A stretch of 64,000 nucleotides of DNA from Ganoderma boninense (Eukaryota; Basidiomycota; Agaricomycetes; Polyporales; Polyporaceae), in contig CM035310.1 of NCBI GenBank assembly GCA_002900995.3, positions 1,647,898-1,711,897 on the forward strand. Reading direction: 5' to 3'. Every line of letters begins with the position of its first letter. Positions within the stretch are counted from its first letter, which is position 1. Below are positions 14,611-25,489 of this stretch, one piece after another. Made by a program: the position numbers and the translations under genes. Under the pieces are notes generated by a model. It ran no database searches. It saw nothing but the letters and a program-made list of their open reading frames with translations, and was not told the DNA's origin.

Positions 14611-14968
14611 GATGGACAGCAAACGAGTCAACGGCCGATCTGCAGAGGAGCTCGTAGGGCGTTGCGGGGTGAGTCAGACCTCGACCGGGTTTTTCTCTCA
14701 GTCTGTGTTCCCTCGGCCAACGTGCGCACAGTCGCACAGAGACTAGACACTACTACAAGTCGCGACTAGAGTACATCCTTGTTACTGCGCGCGCTTTCGA
14801 GATAGTCCCGGCAAGTGCAGCACTGAAAGGGACTATAGTCGACTATAGTGCGCACTAACACTCGCGTACAAGGCGCATCACAGCCACCCCAACTGCCCAC
14901 GGACGCGGGGCAGGCAGGCTGAGGCAGCTCGCTCTCTTGCTCCTCCTGCGACCGTCTGCCCACTGGAG
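14611..14968. promoter_or_regulatory. bidirectional promoter of DAHP synthase and PIH1-like gene
   Basis: 358-bp divergent spacer. It contains TGAGTCA at 14670-14676 (TGACTCA on the strand of the DAHP synthase), a perfect 10-bp palindrome AGTCGCGACT at 14758-14767 and a perfect 18-bp palindrome at 14832-14849. Confidence 0.6.
14670..14676 (-). promoter_or_regulatory. Gcn4/CPC1-type site TGACTCA
   Basis: Exact match to the TGASTCA core bound by Gcn4/Cpc1 bZIP activators of amino-acid general control, 60 nt before the start codon of an aromatic amino-acid gene. Function is inferred from motif and position; one 7-bp match can occur by chance. Confidence 0.45.
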
Positions 14969-16443
14969 ATGGCTGCCACAACCCGTGTCTCCCTCTCGCC
15001 CTCCCCTGCCTTCTGCGTCAAGTCCACGACGCTCAACTCAGTCGCCATCCCCCTCTCGGCTCCTCCCTCCTCGTCCGATTCCTCTCCTACCACTCTTAGC
15101 AACATCCCTGCCGGCTTCAAAGTATTTGTCAACATTGCTTGGGATTCCAACGTCCCTCCTCCGCCAGATGGAGCAGACGCTGCTATTGATCGAGCCATCT
15201 CCGACTCCTCTACTAGTCTTACTGAGGGCGACGCCCAGTGGTTCCTTCCCCTCATAGTCTCAGATCCTCGCACAGATTCTGACAAAGGTCCGTCCTTACT
15301 CAGCCCCGAACGCAGTCCAACAATCCATGACCCACTCATTTCGTGCTCGTAGCTGGAAAGCCTTCTGTAGTTTTCGACTGCATCTTCAACTCCACCCTCA
15401 AGTCCCGCGCATTGCGGTCGAACGAGTTCAAAACTTTCCTCATAGGTCTGTTCCCCTCATGATCCGCCCGCAATTCACCTTCGTCCTTCTCCTCACGAGA
15501 TGGCCTTCGCTGATTGTTATTCGCTTCTTGTCCACCTCACCCCACTTTCCGCTTACTTATTTTGCTCTCGTCTTACCAGAGCTGGCTTTCCAGCGCATCG
15601 AGGCACAGCACTCGCTTCTTCTTTCCCGTCAAATCGGGACGCCCAATATCGCCTCCAAGGGCAAACTCCAACCCCGTTCCGTTCTCGTGCCCTCGTCCCT
15701 GTTTTCAAGCGCCCCCTCCACCACCAAACACCCCGGCGCGCCGCTGATAGAAGAGCTGCCCCCCTCGCTCCCCTCTTCGTCCGCTGCACGTTCCCAGCCC
15801 TCTAAAGGTATCCTTAAGTCCGGTACCAAGGCCTCTCAAGCAATACCACACCCAGAACCGTCCCCAACCCCGACTTCAAGTCTTCCGCGCCTCAGCTGGT
15901 CGCCAACAGATGGCGGCCATCTTCGCATTGCGTTATCTGTCCCTCACCTCGTGCGTCGCATTGTCCACTTCTCTCTCTCCTTTTCCTGCTTATGGCTCAC
16001 CACTTCCTCGGCCTCTTTCGATGCTCCTGGGCGATCGGGTCTCTCATATCTCGCCACCGCACTCTCTCCGCATCTCGCGCTCGTTGCTCGGGGCTTGTCA
16101 CCGATGTCCTCACATTTGACGTATCGACCTCATATACCATGGGGTTCAACTCCCCCTCCTGGCCGTGCTGACTTCGGTGTTACAGGATCGAGCGTCCATC
16201 CCAGATACCACCCTCGATCTCGAACCTCGTCGACTCATCTTTATGGCGCCTGACCCAACTCCACATGCTCTCGACCTAGACCTCTCGCAGCCTGATGCTG
16301 TCATCCAGAAACTCTTTGCTGATACTGACAATGTGGATAGTGGGATGTCCGCTCTAGGCCTCAAACGTCAGCGTCCTCTAGACGTCGACGGAGCGCGCGC
16401 GGAGTGGCATGGTGCGCAAGGACAACTGATCATTTATGCATGA
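14969..16443 (+). CDS. PIH1: PIH1-domain protein, R2TP co-chaperone subunit
   Basis: Pih1/Nop17 links Hsp90-Tah1 to Rvb1/Rvb2 for assembly of snoRNPs, RNA polymerases and PIKKs. Four exons: 14969-15287, 15353-15445, 15580-15950, 16186-16443; 346 aa. N-terminal PIH1 domain: GFKVFVNIAWDSNVPPPPDG, WFLPLIVSDPR, then across the first intron AGKPSVVFDCIFNSTL, then TFLIELAFQRIEAQHSL. A Ser/Pro linker with GILKSG leads to a C-terminal CS-like beta-sandwich: HLRIALSVPHL, then TTLDLEPRRLIF, ending GQLIIYA. The last intron (235 nt) is long for this locus, so a small extra exon in it is possible. The start is the first ATG after a C/T-rich leader. Shares its promoter with DAHP synthase. Confidence 0.85.
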
Positions 16444-16772
16444 ACATGGAGAAGGTGCCGGTATAGCATAGCGCACGTTAAATGTTAACGTCCACCGTTG
16501 GTCCGTTCGTTGCTTACAGGCCGTCTGTCGCAACTTGAGCTTTTACAAATTCGATGAGGATGTCGAAGCCTCCGGTAGCAAAGGTTTATGGACATCGTTC
16601 ACCGTCTCGTAGTGGGAGATTAGTATTATGTATCATCGAGAGGCGTTTCAGCATGTGTCAAATACTGTAGTGAACTGAGAAATCTAGGAATACATGGGGA
16701 GAGATAGTCATAACGTAGACAAGTCAATGCAAACGTAGGAGGATAGCACTGCACGCCGTTACTTATGGTCGC
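16444..16772. other. short convergent spacer
   Basis: 329 bp between the ends of the PIH1-like and LIM genes. AT-richer than its flanks; likely the two 3' UTRs. Nothing else seen. Confidence 0.6.
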
Positions 16773-18125
16773 TCAGCCACCAGGTTTACCGAGCAAGGCA
16801 TACCCGCTCCCTTGAGGCCCGAATTTCTACATGTCGAAAACGAACGGTCAGCCGAAGGTAACAGTGACCCATTGTGTCAGATGAACGCACCTTGCCGTAA
16901 CATCGACGACAGAAGGGCTCGTTGTCCTTGTCCACTAGCTGACCGCTGTCCAATGTCTTCCCACATTCCATGCATCTCAAACAAGCCTTGTGCCACGTCT
17001 TACCGACGGCCTTGACCTGCTCCGCAAAGTAGACCAACTTGCCGCACCGCGGGCACTTGGGCGTCCCAGCCCCCCACTGTCGGCCCGTCATGGCCGGGAC
17101 GAGAGCAGGGCCTCCAAGGGCTGCGCCGTAGCGTGTACCGGTCATGGTGGGAGCGAGGGGAACGGGGATCGTCCTGGGAGACATCGTCCTGGCGTGGCCA
17201 TTCAAGGGCGTAGAAACGGCTCGCGCACCCCCTGCACTATCGGCCCCATTCCCCCGAACACCCTCGTTCTGCATGATCGACCCGGCGGCTCTCGTCGTTC
17301 CCTCGCTGTGTCCCTCCACTGGAGATGCCACTTCCGTTCCTTCGAACTCCTCGACAAGGTCATCCAAAGCCTGGAGAGAAGACATGCCCTTGGCAGGACT
17401 GACTGTCCTGTTCGGTCTGAGGAGGGGAGGAGGGGACTTGCTGGAACCGCCGTTGGCGGGTGCGCCTCCAGTTTGATGGGCGCGGAGAGGCTGCGGTTGA
17501 GAAAGTGTCGCGGTGGTGGCGGAGCGGGTAGGAGATGCGGGGGGAGAGGAGGCGAGACCAAGGCTGTCCCCAGTGGACTGGGAACGAATCATGTCGTCGC
17601 GGTGAGGGAGGTTGCCGTGGCGGAGGTCGCGGGTACCAAAGAGCTTGACGTGACAGATCTTGCTGAGGAGAAGTCAAGGGAAAGCGGGAGGGGGCGGGAG
17701 GCGTGGGGGACTTACCAATAAGGCTTTAAAGAGCACATTGGCAAATGAAATAAGAGACAGGTTCGTTGGAGGTTGCTAGAAGATGAATGCGCACCTGTTC
17801 ATCATGCTCAACCAAACTGAAGGAGTCGAGACGTTTGTCACACGAGGTGCACCTGAGGCAGGACTAATCTAGACGATTGAGCGGAGAAAGTGGGGACAGG
17901 GATGGTGGCTAACATGCCTTGTGATATAGCTGCAGAGGAGTGAGCGGGGGAAAGGGAGGGAAGGAGATGCAAGGACCGTACCTTGCGTCCAGGACCCATG
18001 ATCTAGGCGAAGCTGGTGTGAGCACGCGGACGGGTGGAGAAGACGGAGGAGAGACAGACCTGCTCTGCAGCGTAGACAGGCTTTGTGCACTTGGGGCACC
18101 TGGGAGTGCCGCCAAAGGGGTGCAT
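16773..18125 (-). CDS. two-LIM-domain protein with unusually small exons
   Basis: LIM zinc-binding adaptor of the cysteine-rich-protein type. Seven exons on the minus strand: 18060-18125, 17982-18002, 17918-17929 (12 nt), 17795-17863, 17716-17723 (8 nt), 16891-17662, 16773-16826; 333 aa. LIM1 starts at residue 10: PRCPKCTKPVYAAEQ, then LYHKSCLRCTSCDKRLDSF and PYCKICHVK. A 160-residue Ser/Pro/Thr linker follows. LIM2 is PKCPRCGKLVYFAEQ, KTWHKACLRCMECGKTLDSG, PFCRRCYGK. The C-terminus is KFGPQGSGYALLGKPGG, the usual Gly-rich LIM-protein tail. The intron 17864-17917 must use a GC donor (AAG|GCATGT) to keep the zinc ligands in frame. The 8-nt exon CCTTATTG supplies Pro-Tyr and part of a zinc Cys. 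Convergent with PIH1, divergent from eIF5A. Role in cytoskeleton or transcription cannot be told. Confidence 0.85.
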
Positions 18126-18522
18126 GGTGGGCAGAGAAGAAGGAGGAGGAGGAGGAGGAAGCTGCGGAGGGCGTCGCGAGTGGGACTGGGATGAGGGTGG
18201 CTTAGACCAAGCTTAAGCTCATAGCAGCACTGCTTTCACCGTCACTTCCACATCGAGACCGACGCCAGGTCCGCAGCCGGCGGGCGATGGCAAGGCTCGG
18301 CCGGGGGACGACTGGATAAGGGAATGGGCGGCGGGGGATCGGGGATGTCCGGATAGCGGGGCGGGGGCGATGCGGAGATGGAAAATTGATGATTGAGTGC
18401 GCGTAATATTTTGGCGAGGACGAGCAGCCGCCTCTCGTCTCTCTCTCCTGCTCTAGACGTCCTCTCGCTATCCCCTCTCCCCTCTCTCTTCTCCCAACTC
18501 CACCCCTTCGACGACCACCACC
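18126..18522. promoter_or_regulatory. divergent promoter of LIM gene and eIF5A
   Basis: 397 bp, strongly C/T-rich on the plus strand just before the eIF5A start (18420-18522), typical for a highly expressed fungal gene. No individual factor site claimed. Confidence 0.5.
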
Positions 18523-19325
18523 ATGTCTGACGACGAGCAGCACAACCACAACTTCGAGCAGGTCCGTACTCGCTGTTTATCTCCATCTTTCGCCTAGATC
18601 TCCTCGCGTCTCAATCCTCATACAATCCATCCTCCCCCCCTCAGGCCAATGCTGGGGCCTCCGCCACCTTCCCCATGCAGTGCTCGGCCCTTCGCAAGAA
18701 CGGCCACGTCGTCATCAAGGGTATGCGCCGTCCTCTGTACTCCCCTCCGCCAGCACCTTTCACCTTCCTCACTTTATAGGCCGTCCCTGCAAGATCGTCG
18801 ACATGTCTACCTCCAAGACGGGCAAGCACGGTCACGCCAAGGTCCACTTGGTTGGCATCGATGTACGTGCAATATTCCCTCCCCACAGACCCTTTCCACT
18901 CACCCACACTCCAGATCTTCACTGGCAAAAAACTGGTTTGTGTCCTCCAATAGTGAAGCGCCCATCAATCGATTACTCACCTCTTTCTTGTCCCCGTCTA
19001 CAGGAGGATATCTCCCCCTCCACCCACAACATGGACGTTCCCAACGTCACCCGTAACGAATATCAGCTCGTATGCCCCTTCTCTCTCCCTTCTCTTCCTG
19101 TTCATCCTTTGATCTTTCGGCGTATAGGTCAACATTGACGATGGTTTCCTCAACCTCATGACTCAGGATGGTACTCCCAAGGATGATGTCAAAGTACCCG
19201 ATGGTGACATCGGCAAGGAAATCCAGTCTGGCTTCGATGACGGCAAGGATCTCCTTGTCACCATTGTCTCCGCTATGGGTGAGGAGCAGGCCATCTCCTA
19301 CAAGGAGGCCCCCAAGGGCGCCTAG
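18523..19325 (+). CDS. TIF51/HYP2-like: translation elongation/initiation factor eIF5A
   Basis: Ribosome-binding factor that relieves stalling, for example at polyproline, and is the only hypusinated protein. Six exons: 18523-18561, 18645-18720, 18780-18862, 18915-18935, 19004-19069, 19128-19325; 160 aa. Motifs in order: [20 protein letters not shown], the hypusine loop [19 protein letters not shown] (the modified Lys is in KTGKHG), [20 protein letters not shown], then the OB-fold domain ending [10 protein letters not shown]. Exon 4 is only 21 nt (IFTGKKL). A weak GT...AG pair just after the stop (about 19340-19445) suggests an intron in the 3' UTR. Length and motifs match the family fully. 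Deoxyhypusine enzymes are not in this window. Confidence 0.97.
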
Positions 19326-19977
19326 ATGCTCTCTGGCAGTGGTCAGTTCCCTCATCCTTTGCTGCTTTTCGCGGCCCCCCGGCATGCGACACTGTATCTC
19401 TTGCTGTCGCCGGTGAATTTAAACTGACTTTCATGTTTCAATAGGTCACCATTCTCCTTGGTCTCTTGTCGTTGTTGTGTTTGTGTCGTTCACACGCTCA
19501 CCATTGTGTTGTTAAGCATCAGTATCCCGTAGCAGTAGCCTCATCACTGTGCATGTGTACACTCCTTCGCCTTTTGCGAGCCCTTGTATTGCTCCCCGCC
19601 ATCTGTGTTGTGTGTCATGCAATGGATAGCCGCATCATCCATTCTACTCACCTTGACGGTACCCGTCCGCAGGCGTCAGAAACAAGTTGACACCCACATC
19701 TAATTGCTTTTTGCTGGCTCAACTGCGCGACACGAATGTGCCTCAAGACCCGATCTCGTCGAACAGATGACACATTCTTCACACAGCTTTCTTGCATGGG
19801 TTATGCGCCTCACTATGTCTAGATGGGACGGCGTATTAGGATTCTTACACTGCACACTCCATGGTCTACTTTACAGCCAACGCATCAAGGACCAGCACTC
19901 GTGCATTGCGCGCCATGAAACGAAGAACCCCGCCCATCTACCCCACGCCAATCCGGTATTCATAACCTGCAGACATA
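19326..19977. other. convergent spacer
   Basis: 652 bp between eIF5A and the secreted-protein gene. It includes the eIF5A 3' UTR and T-rich stretches. No other gene recognised. Confidence 0.55.
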
Positions 19978-20750
19978 TCACATACTGTTCACCACGGCGA
20001 TGGAGAACAGGCCCATGAAGAATGCCACACCGAGAGCAACGACGGTAGTGCCGATGGTGAGACCCTGGCCAAACGGACCGTCCCAGTCTGCGGGAAGGGA
20101 GAGCTTGAGAGCGGTGCCGACCGTTGCATTGATATTGCCGCAAGCGGTCGTGTACGCTGTCGCGGAAGGAGTGGCATTTGTTATAGACGAAGGGAGTAAA
20201 TCGAAGACGGAGATCTATCTTACCGCTCAGTGAAGAGGTTTGACCAGCAAGGTCATCGACAGGCCGCCTGTTGAGCGCAATGAGCTGGTTGAACATACAC
20301 TGCTCGCAGTCCAAAATGGGCTTGGTCGCATCGCCGCAAAGGCAAGTGCTGTTGCCTTGGCAAGCCTGTCGTTAGGGAAGGACGATAGGATGGGTGAGGA
20401 CTGCATTGGGATGAGGGGGCCATAGAACGTACGGTGACCGCGCTCATAGCATTGGTGCAGTTGCTGTTGCACTGGATATAATGACAACAATGTGGACTTA
20501 ACAAAGGAAGGGGAGTGTAAGAAAAGAAGACATACCTGAACGGTTCTAATGGTGTCGTTGGTGTTCAAGAACGCGGCGGCAGTGATGTTCTGGCCACCGA
20601 TGGTGATGTTCAGGTCGGCAAGGACTGGGTAGCCATAGGGCATGCTGTCAGCACTATTCCGGGAGAGCATGATGAGCACGAGTAGAACAGACCATGTCCT
20701 GCGAAGAAGGCCAAGAGAGCGAGGAGGAAGGCAAGCGGAGAGCGCATCAT
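19978..20750 (-). CDS. small secreted Cys-rich protein with C-terminal membrane segment
   Basis: Function unknown. Five exons on the minus strand: 20693-20750, 20536-20624, 20433-20471, 20224-20365, 19978-20156; 168 aa. A signal peptide (MMRSPLAFLLALLAFFAGHV) is followed by several N-glycosylation sequons (NIT, NCT, NST). Eight cysteines follow, including the run C-x5-C-L-C-G that resembles CFEM proteins (fungal surface and haem-binding proteins). A hydrophobic C-terminal segment (TVVALGVAFFMGLFSIAVV) could be a transmembrane anchor or GPI signal. The first intron (68 nt) uses acceptor CCCAG at 20625, chosen because it gives the signal peptide in frame with a CTGAC branch site 22 nt before it. 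The Cys spacing does not fit CFEM exactly, so I do not assign the family. Confidence 0.65.
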
Positions 20751-21415
20751 AGTGAGGTGGGGCAGTGGTGAACGAGCGAGAGACGGCTAGCGGCTGGGAT
20801 GCAGAAGCACAAAGAGCTGGCCTGCCAGAGGCTGGAGAAGAGAACGGAGAAGGTGGGGTAAGAGGATGAACGCGCGGGAGCCGCAAGTGCCGGGGACCAC
20901 GATATAATCAACCACAAGTGGCGCCGGTCTCACTGCCATAGCAATCGCCGCTCCGGGCCAGGCGCCTGTCCATCAGCCGCCCACGCTCACATCACTCCGA
21001 GACCCCCGCCGCCTCCGAATCTCCCTCCTCCGACTGGCCTCCCTGTCCGACGTCCTCCAGCTCTCCTCGAACCCCCGAGCCTCAATTACGCACTCTGTCT
21101 CAACACCGTATGTAGCCGTACTCCCTAAAAATACACGATCCGCAGCATCGTCCATCCTACAATATTAATGCTCGCAAGCATGGCGAGCACGGCTGAGCGG
21201 CGACCCAGACATAGCCTGCGCTCAAACCCAACCCGAACTGATGATGATGCAAACGTCCAGCATCCATCCAACCCCGCCAACCAATCCCATCATCCCATCC
21301 AGCCAGCCAGCTCGAGATCGGGCGCCGACGGAGACGTGGCCGTGCGACGTCCACTTGGCCATCTCTGGCCATCCAATGCTGCTTGAGCACAACCTGGTTG
21401 GGTCGTCTGTGACGT
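20751..21415. other. intergenic, tandem minus-strand genes
   Basis: 665 bp between the start of the secreted-protein gene and the end of the TAF8-like gene. 20907-21137 on the plus strand is open and Leu/Arg-rich but has no in-frame ATG, so I do not call a gene. The rest holds no feature I recognise. Confidence 0.45.
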
Positions 21416-23271
21416 TCAGGCATTCGTGCTCTCGCTCCTCGTCCTTCCCATCGGCACCCCTCCAATCCCTCCCGCGACGCTCCCCATTCGTCTCCGCATG
21501 ATCAGTGGCTCGTCAAACCGCTTCTGCTCGTAGTTCCACGTCGCGTACAACCGTGCATCCGGCAAAGGGCGAGCTGCCTCTTGCTCCTTGTCTTTCTCCT
21601 TTCCATTCGTCAGCCCGTTCGTCTCCTTGCCTTTCCCAGGCCCTGCCGTCGTGGGTGGCGCAGGCGAAAAGCTCGCATTCCACGATGCGTAAACTCCGGG
21701 ACCGTACGTGAGCTTTTGCGTCCCACGCGAGAGGACGGGAGGGTGCCCAATCCGCACCGTGCGCGTGTACACAGGGCCCTGCGCGACGAACACAATGTCA
21801 GCAAGGGCCTCACTTCCCGTCTTCGACATACCGAAAGTACATGTCGTGCCAGCTTCGGGATTCTCGACCCTTGTCTGCTGATGCTCGGGACGATCCTCTC
21901 GGAAGGCGCAACAGTCCTTGCAGGCGCCCCCGGTAACGGCCGCTTCTCCTCTTCCTTTCCGCCCTTGTCCTTCCCCTCGCTTTCCGGAGTGCCTGCACCA
22001 CTACCCGTCCCCGATCCTTTCCCAATGGCCATCGCGTAGCTTGGTGGCATGGGGGCCACGCGTGGTGGGTTTGCCGCTGTGCTGCCAAACAGCGTTGTTG
22101 GCGCATCCCATCTGTTATGTTTCTCGCTCTGTTCCACAAGCGCGAGCGCCACGCGATATCTCGCTGGGTTGACCGTACCGACTTTGGAAGATGGAGGATT
22201 TGTGAGAAGGTGATGATATGCCGTCAGAAGTGCAGGCTGTATCTGGGGGAGGCTGAGCTGAGAGTGTGAATTTGCCGACGACCCAAGTTCACTTTCGGGG
22301 GGGTGGGTAGGGAGATGCCATGATGGCATGGATGCGAGAGACGATTGCTCATACGGTATTACCGTAAGATAGTCGGCGGACGACGAAGCTGTCGAGACCT
22401 GGGCTTGGAGAGGTGGCGTTGCTGGCCGTTCAGCTTTGACGGAACCAATGCCGTTCGCTAAGCCAGTGGGGTCGTTGGGCGCGATGGGATGCGGACTGCC
22501 AACATGCTGTGGCTCGCCATCCGCAGGGAAGGGTGGTAAGAAGTCTGGTATGTGGTCTGGGGATTCCAAGTGGCGGTTCGTTTGCGTTTTCGGGGGGGAG
22601 ATGGTGACCTCGATACGGGAGAGGGGGGAAGAGGGGGGTTGGTAGGCGGCGTGGCTGTAGTGAAGGCTCTTTGAGAGGTACAGCCGGTTGGTTGGGCATG
22701 CCAATATCTGAGCCTGGCGTAGGAGCGACGTCGACATTCATAAGATCCGCGTCCGCGGCGTCAGTGGGTGGAGATTCGACCTGGACCTGGACCTCGACTT
22801 CGTCTTCACTCTCGTCGACTTCTGAAGGTAGAGAGTCGGGCACAGGACCCCAGATGAGGGGAATGAGATCATCGTCGTCGTGACTGAGCCCCAGAGCGAG
22901 TTGAGCTGCTCGCGGATAGTAAGGATACGTGTGGAAAGGGAAAGAGGAGGGAACGCACCCCTGAAGTCATGGAGAGTGTTGGAATGAGAGGCATAACGGC
23001 CGATGTCCCTGGACTCTGTTGCGCAATAGCCCTTGAGCTCATCTACGCTTGTTCCTAGGTCGTCTATGGCCTGAATGGCATCCCTGGGGGAAATGATATG
23101 GCGGCCAGCATGTTCTGCGTGGTTTGCGACAGTCTGGACGAGATTGGCGAGGTAGCGGGAGGCGATGTCTGCGAGGAGGGTGTTTGCGTGGGTGGAGGAC
23201 TTTGAGAAACCATGAGCGTGTAGGGTCTTGATAGAAACTGCCTCGAGGATCTTCTTCGCGCTCGTGTCCAT
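21416..23271 (-). CDS. TAF8-like histone-fold (bromodomain-associated) protein
   Basis: Likely TFIID subunit. Exon 1 (22959-23271) encodes a Bromo_TP histone fold: KKILEAVSIKTLHAHGFSKS, HANTLLADIASRYLANLVQT, SPRDAIQAIDDLGTSVDELK. After a 53-nt intron with a GAGCAG tandem acceptor, the frame gives AQLALGLSHDDDDLIPLIWG and an acidic Glu/Val region. The TAF8-type motif SPDHIPDFLPPFPADGEP follows in a different frame, so a further intron or an indel lies between about 22,680 and 22,800; I could not fix it. The best candidate joins a GT after GTCCAG to CTCAG|ATATTGGC near 22,725. A later intron (donor GTACTTTCGG) joins to a C-terminal part that ends at 21416. Divergent from the cytidylyltransferase gene. 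TAF3 is an alternative identity. Confidence 0.68.
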
Positions 23272-23836
23272 CTAAAGCCAGAGGAGGAAGCAGGAGCGAG
23301 ACGAGAATGCAGTCGAGACTCGGGACGAGCAAGCTTGAAGCTACAAGCTGCGAGCAAGCGTGACTGGCCGCGGCAGGGAGCGGCGCCTGTTTCAGTCTCC
23401 GCTTCAACAGGCTACGCTCGGGGATCATCCTATTTGGTCGGAGACTAGAGATCCGCTCCGCCAGCCTATCGCGCGCAAGAAGTGGGTGGGGCACAGACGG
23501 TTCCTAGATTCGAGCGAGAGTGTGTGCGCGTGTAGCGTTTACTGCCGCGAGTCGTCGCGCGATGAGGGGGTGGGTGAGAATGGAGAAAGAACGTTGGTGG
23601 GATGGACGCGTGGAATCGGATGCGGAGGATGCGATTTGCCTGTGGCCGGCCCCGCGCACGGAGCCAAGCCCAAGCGGGTGCGACAGGAATCGTCCGAGTG
23701 CTGCCCCACAGTCTGAGTCCACCGGGCCCAGGGCCACAGTGCGCTCGCCCGTCTCGCCTCCCCTCCTCGCTCGTCCCCGCCCGCTTCTGACCTCCCCTCG
23801 CCGCTCTCTACGCCTGCTCTGCTCTTGCCGTCGCCA
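23272..23836. promoter_or_regulatory. divergent promoter region
   Basis: 565 bp between the TAF8-like gene (-) and the cytidylyltransferase gene (+), GC-rich, C/T-rich near the plus-strand start. No specific site assigned. Confidence 0.45.
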
Positions 23837-25489
23837 ATGGATCCTTCCACGGTCGCCTCAACCTCTCCCCCCCTCTCGTCTGCTGCAACAGCTGCCAGTC
23901 TCGCGGCCGCCTCCACCGCCCCTGGTCCCCGTAAAGTCCTCCATTCCAAACGATCCTTCGGCACCAAGCATTCTCTTGCTCACAATCGTCCTGTCCTCGA
24001 CTCTCCCGCCTACGATGCTTCTGAGGAGGACAACGATCCGCTCACAGATGATGCCGCTTCTGCCATCTCTGTCCATCTCTCCGCCCCGCCCCACGCCCGC
24101 CCCTCTCCCTCCTCTCGCGCCGCTCTCAACCCCAAAGCAATCGGCGCTCGTCCCCGCCATGCCCTCGCCGCCACCGTCGTCTCCTCCGACGATGGTGGCA
24201 TCGATTCTCCAACCTACGATGGCGACGTCGAGAGCATTATCACCACTCGCGGCGGCCCCCCCGGTCGCGAGACCCCCCAGTACGCATCCAGCATCGCCTC
24301 CACCTTAACCTCGCCCCTCCTCTCCTCCTCCGTCCTTCACGAGAGCGACGATCCCCTCGACACCACAAGTGCCGAAAATCACCCTAGCGAGGACAATAAT
24401 CATGTTTTCACCCCATCCTCCATCTCACAACATCACAATCCGTCTCCATGTCCTCCATCAGCTCCCGACCTCGCCCTCAGCGAGCCAGTCCCTGCGCCCA
24501 TTTCGGTCCAAGCCTTTAACCCTGCCAACCTCACTCCAAACGACATTCAGGAGTTCGCTCGCGCATGTATCGCCGGCACCGATCCATTAGGTTCTCAGCG
24601 CAAGTACTGCATCAATCCTCCTCCCACCAATCGTCCTGTGCGCATATATGCCGACGGGGTCTACGATCTATTCCACTTTGGACACGCCCTGCAGCTCAGA
24701 CAAGCTAAGCTTGCGTTCCCTGCCAGAGAGGGGGATGCCAGGGATAGAGTTTCAGGGGTGCATTTGCTCGTTGGAGTGAACTCAGATGAGCAGTGCGCCG
24801 AGCATAAAAGTATCACTATCATGCAACACGCGGAGAGGTTCGCCTGTCAACACCCGTTCTCGGGGACGATTTTTTTTGATAATATATCCGTAGATGCGAG
24901 GCGGTTAGGCATTGCCGATGGGTGGATGAAGTCATTCCAGATGCGCCATGGGTCATAGACCAAGCGTTCATTGAAAAGGTGCGGGTTGATTCTCGACATA
25001 TTTTCGTGCCGGACATCAGCGACCGATGTTTAGCGTCTGCGATGATCCCTTGCTTCTGTTTGTGTATGTATTAATGACAACTCCCTTTGTTTTAGGTGCT
25101 CTATCTCCTTATGCGGCCCTCGTATGTACTAACCTTTTTACAGTATCAAATCGACTATATCGCGCACGATGAAGATCCATATGTGTCGAATGGCCATGAT
25201 GACGTTTATGCGTTTGTGAAGAATCAAGGTACGTACTGGTGGCTTCAGGATCGCTGCCCAACCTCTGCTCACCTGTATTTACGGTCGTGCAGGTAAATTT
25301 CTTCCCACTCGCCGTACACCCGGTGTCTCTACCTCCGAGTTACTGGAGCGAATCGTGAGTGGGTATCGGCACCGCATTTTCGACAAAAAACTCGCTCGGA
25401 TGGGCCACGCAGAACTTATGGCTGAAGGGAGCGACTACGACGACAGTGCACCCCCATCCGGCCGGGCCTCACCCTCAAGACGGCAATGA
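23837..25489 (+). CDS. PCT1-like: choline-phosphate cytidylyltransferase
   Basis: Makes CDP-choline from CTP and phosphocholine, the rate-limiting step of the Kennedy pathway at ER and nuclear membranes. Four exons: 23837-24837, 24894-24978, 25144-25228, 25293-25489; 455 aa. A disordered Ser/Pro/Asp N-terminus of about 250 residues precedes the catalytic domain: [20 protein letters not shown] (HxGH), [15 protein letters not shown], then [20 protein letters not shown] across the first intron, and [20 protein letters not shown] across the second. The RTxG-STS signature is [16 protein letters not shown], with Pro where the animal enzyme has Glu. The protein stops about 50 residues later, so the long lipid-binding amphipathic helix of animal CCTs is absent or very short. 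The second intron is long (165 nt). Confidence 0.93.

Noticed and set aside
20907..21137. Possible exon on the plus strand
   Set aside because: Open frame without an ATG in GC-rich DNA where chance frames are common; no motif recognised.
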